From assembly GCA_964413845.1 (NCBI GenBank), contig CAYPTJ010000047.1, positions 1-21,160 of the forward strand: 21,160 nucleotides of DNA. Reading direction: 5' to 3'. Origin of the DNA: CAYPTJ01 sp964413845. Lineage in GTDB: Bacteria > Patescibacteriota > WWE3 > 9FT-COMBO-53-11. Shown here piece after piece: positions 20,312-21,160 of the stretch (its first letter is position 1; each line of letters begins with the position of its first letter). The position numbers and the translations under genes are program-made. The notes under the pieces were generated by a model, which worked only from the letters and a program-made list of their open reading frames with translations, did no database searches and was not told where the DNA came from.

Positions 20312-21160
20312 CTAATCATCAATTCTCAGTGCTACTCTCCTGCTGAACTTCCGAAGTTCCTCTGGCAGAACTTCGTTAAGTCGGTAGCGACACCCAAAAC
20401 CGTGTGCCTCTGCCTTGGAAGTGTCCAGCTTGTAGCTCATCACCTCCTGAGGTTTAGTGTTGGGCAACACGTTTAAGGCGATCTCCTTAGCTGTAACATG
20501 GCTACAGAAGATCTCCGCCACCTGCTTGACGGTGTAGTCCCCCTCCGAAATGTTGAAGACGCCTTGGATAGGCGTATTAAGCGCCCACTCATACGACCGG
20601 GCTACATCGGCGATAAACACAAGCGGGCGGTATGCTTCCCCACCGTCGTACAGAGTAAGCACTCCCTCCAACATCGCCTGTTTGGTAAAGATGTTAACCA
20701 GAATGTCCCAGCGCATCCGGGGCGAATACCCGTAAACCGTCCCGAACCTCAGGATAACCACCCTAAAGTTCTCGGAGGATAGGGCCTGGATCTTTTCTTC
20801 AGCCTGAAGCTTGGTATGCGAGTAAAGGTCAACGGGCTGAACTTCAATTTCCTCATTGGGAAACCCTTCGTGACCCAACGGTTGCTGGTAAACAGCGGAG
20901 GTGGAGGGGAAAATGAAGCACTTCACACCTGCCTCCCTTGCAACCTTGGCGAGGTTCGCTGTTCCCCAAACATTCAAGCGTTGCGTCAGTCTAGGATTCG
21001 CATTCGCATCGGCATGGCTGGAAACAGCCGCAAGATGGATAACGGCGTCGTACCCCTCCAAATCCTCCTTCCTAAGCCTGGTGCAATCAAGAAGCGCAAA
21101 TTGCACCCCCTCAAGCTTTGGCATTAAAGGAGGAAACGAGCGGATATCACAACCGCTAAT
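20312..21160 (-). CDS. NAD-dependent sugar epimerase/dehydratase (5' end beyond window)
   Basis: An extended short-chain dehydrogenase family enzyme acting on nucleotide sugars in the cytoplasm. Visible are GYDAVIHLAAVSSHAD (the NAD-binding HLAA strand), FIFPSTSAVYQQP, the catalytic DLYSHTKLQAEE (Y-x3-K), VVILRFGTVYGYSPRMRWD, and the C-terminal DVARSYEWALNTPIQGVFNISEGDYTVKQVAEIF. The N-terminal GxxGxxG loop is missing because the frame continues through 21160 (in-frame SGCDIRSFPPL precedes the ATG at 21124, as in intact relatives). It is therefore cut by the window edge and does not start at 21124. It belongs to the UDP-glucose epimerase/dTDP-glucose dehydratase-like group; exact substrate unknown. 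A terminator follows 4 nt after the stop. Confidence 0.9.
   Translation of the reverse strand: MSGCDIRSFPPLMPKLEGVQFALLDCTRLRKEDLEGYDAVIHLAAVSSHADANANPRLTQRLNVWGTANLAKVAREAGVKCFIFPSTSAVYQQPLGHEGFPNEEIEVQPVDLYSHTKLQAEEKIQALSSENFRVVILRFGTVYGYSPRMRWDILVNIFTKQAMLEGVLTLYDGGEAYRPLVFIADVARSYEWALNTPIQGVFNISEGDYTVKQVAEIFCSHVTAKEIALNVLPNTKPQEVMSYKLDTSKAEAHGFGCRYRLNEVLPEELRKFSRRVALRIDD

Noticed and set aside
20185..20322. 46-residue N-terminal extension of the GT2 protein from TTG at 20322
   Set aside because: The stretch contains the epimerase terminator stem, its T-tract and a TATAAT box; the GT2 fold begins right after ATG 20184.

Overview
The window looks like a chromosomal segment of a Patescibacteria / Candidate Phyla Radiation bacterium, probably close to Microgenomates. 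This is inferred from gene content and style, not from a marker-gene match. The signs are a DUF4012 protein beside sugar-transfer genes, a compact dcw-type cluster, a reduced MurF-like ligase, S23-type four-helix-bundle genes, and short palindromic repeats read through in frame. UGA is used as an ordinary stop (murE-independent examples: ftsI, ftsL, the S23 gene near 17.8 kb), so the UGA-glycine code of Gracilibacteria does not apply.

Layout, left to right. Positions 1-2531 (minus) hold one uninterrupted reading frame that joins a fold-type I PLP aminotransferase to an almost complete MurE ligase; it runs off the left edge. Positions 2600-4418 (plus) hold a shortened, apparently catalytically degenerate MurF-like protein, an ECF-type sigma factor and a small two-zinc-finger protein, closed by a strong terminator. 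Positions 4460-4800 are non-coding and packed with inverted repeats, including a second diverged copy of the murA 3' end. Positions 4801-9661 (minus) are a division/cell-wall operon, mraZ-rsmH-ftsL-ftsI-murA, with a TTGACA promoter and three GTGGTG boxes spaced 10 bp apart (a likely MraZ operator). Positions 9823-13925 (minus) are glyS, recO and a DUF4012 protein.

Positions 14019-21160 (minus) are a surface-glycan locus: an NAD-dependent sugar epimerase (cut by the right edge), two GT2-family and two GT4-family glycosyltransferases, a WcaJ/PglC-type sugar-phosphate transferase that would start lipid-linked glycan assembly, and two S23-like four-helix-bundle genes placed between the glycosyltransferases.

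The most unusual general property is repeat invasion. At least five kinds of short repeat sit at gene borders, supply stop codons or start-proximal codons, and lie in frame inside RsmH, DUF4012 and both GT4 proteins. The S23 gene at 17793-18194 is bracketed by two related arrays of about 31-bp hairpin units. A second theme is translation starts only 8-10 nt downstream of good -10 boxes, which suggests leaderless mRNAs. The aminotransferase-MurE fusion and the bracketed S23 cassette are the best candidates for something not previously described.
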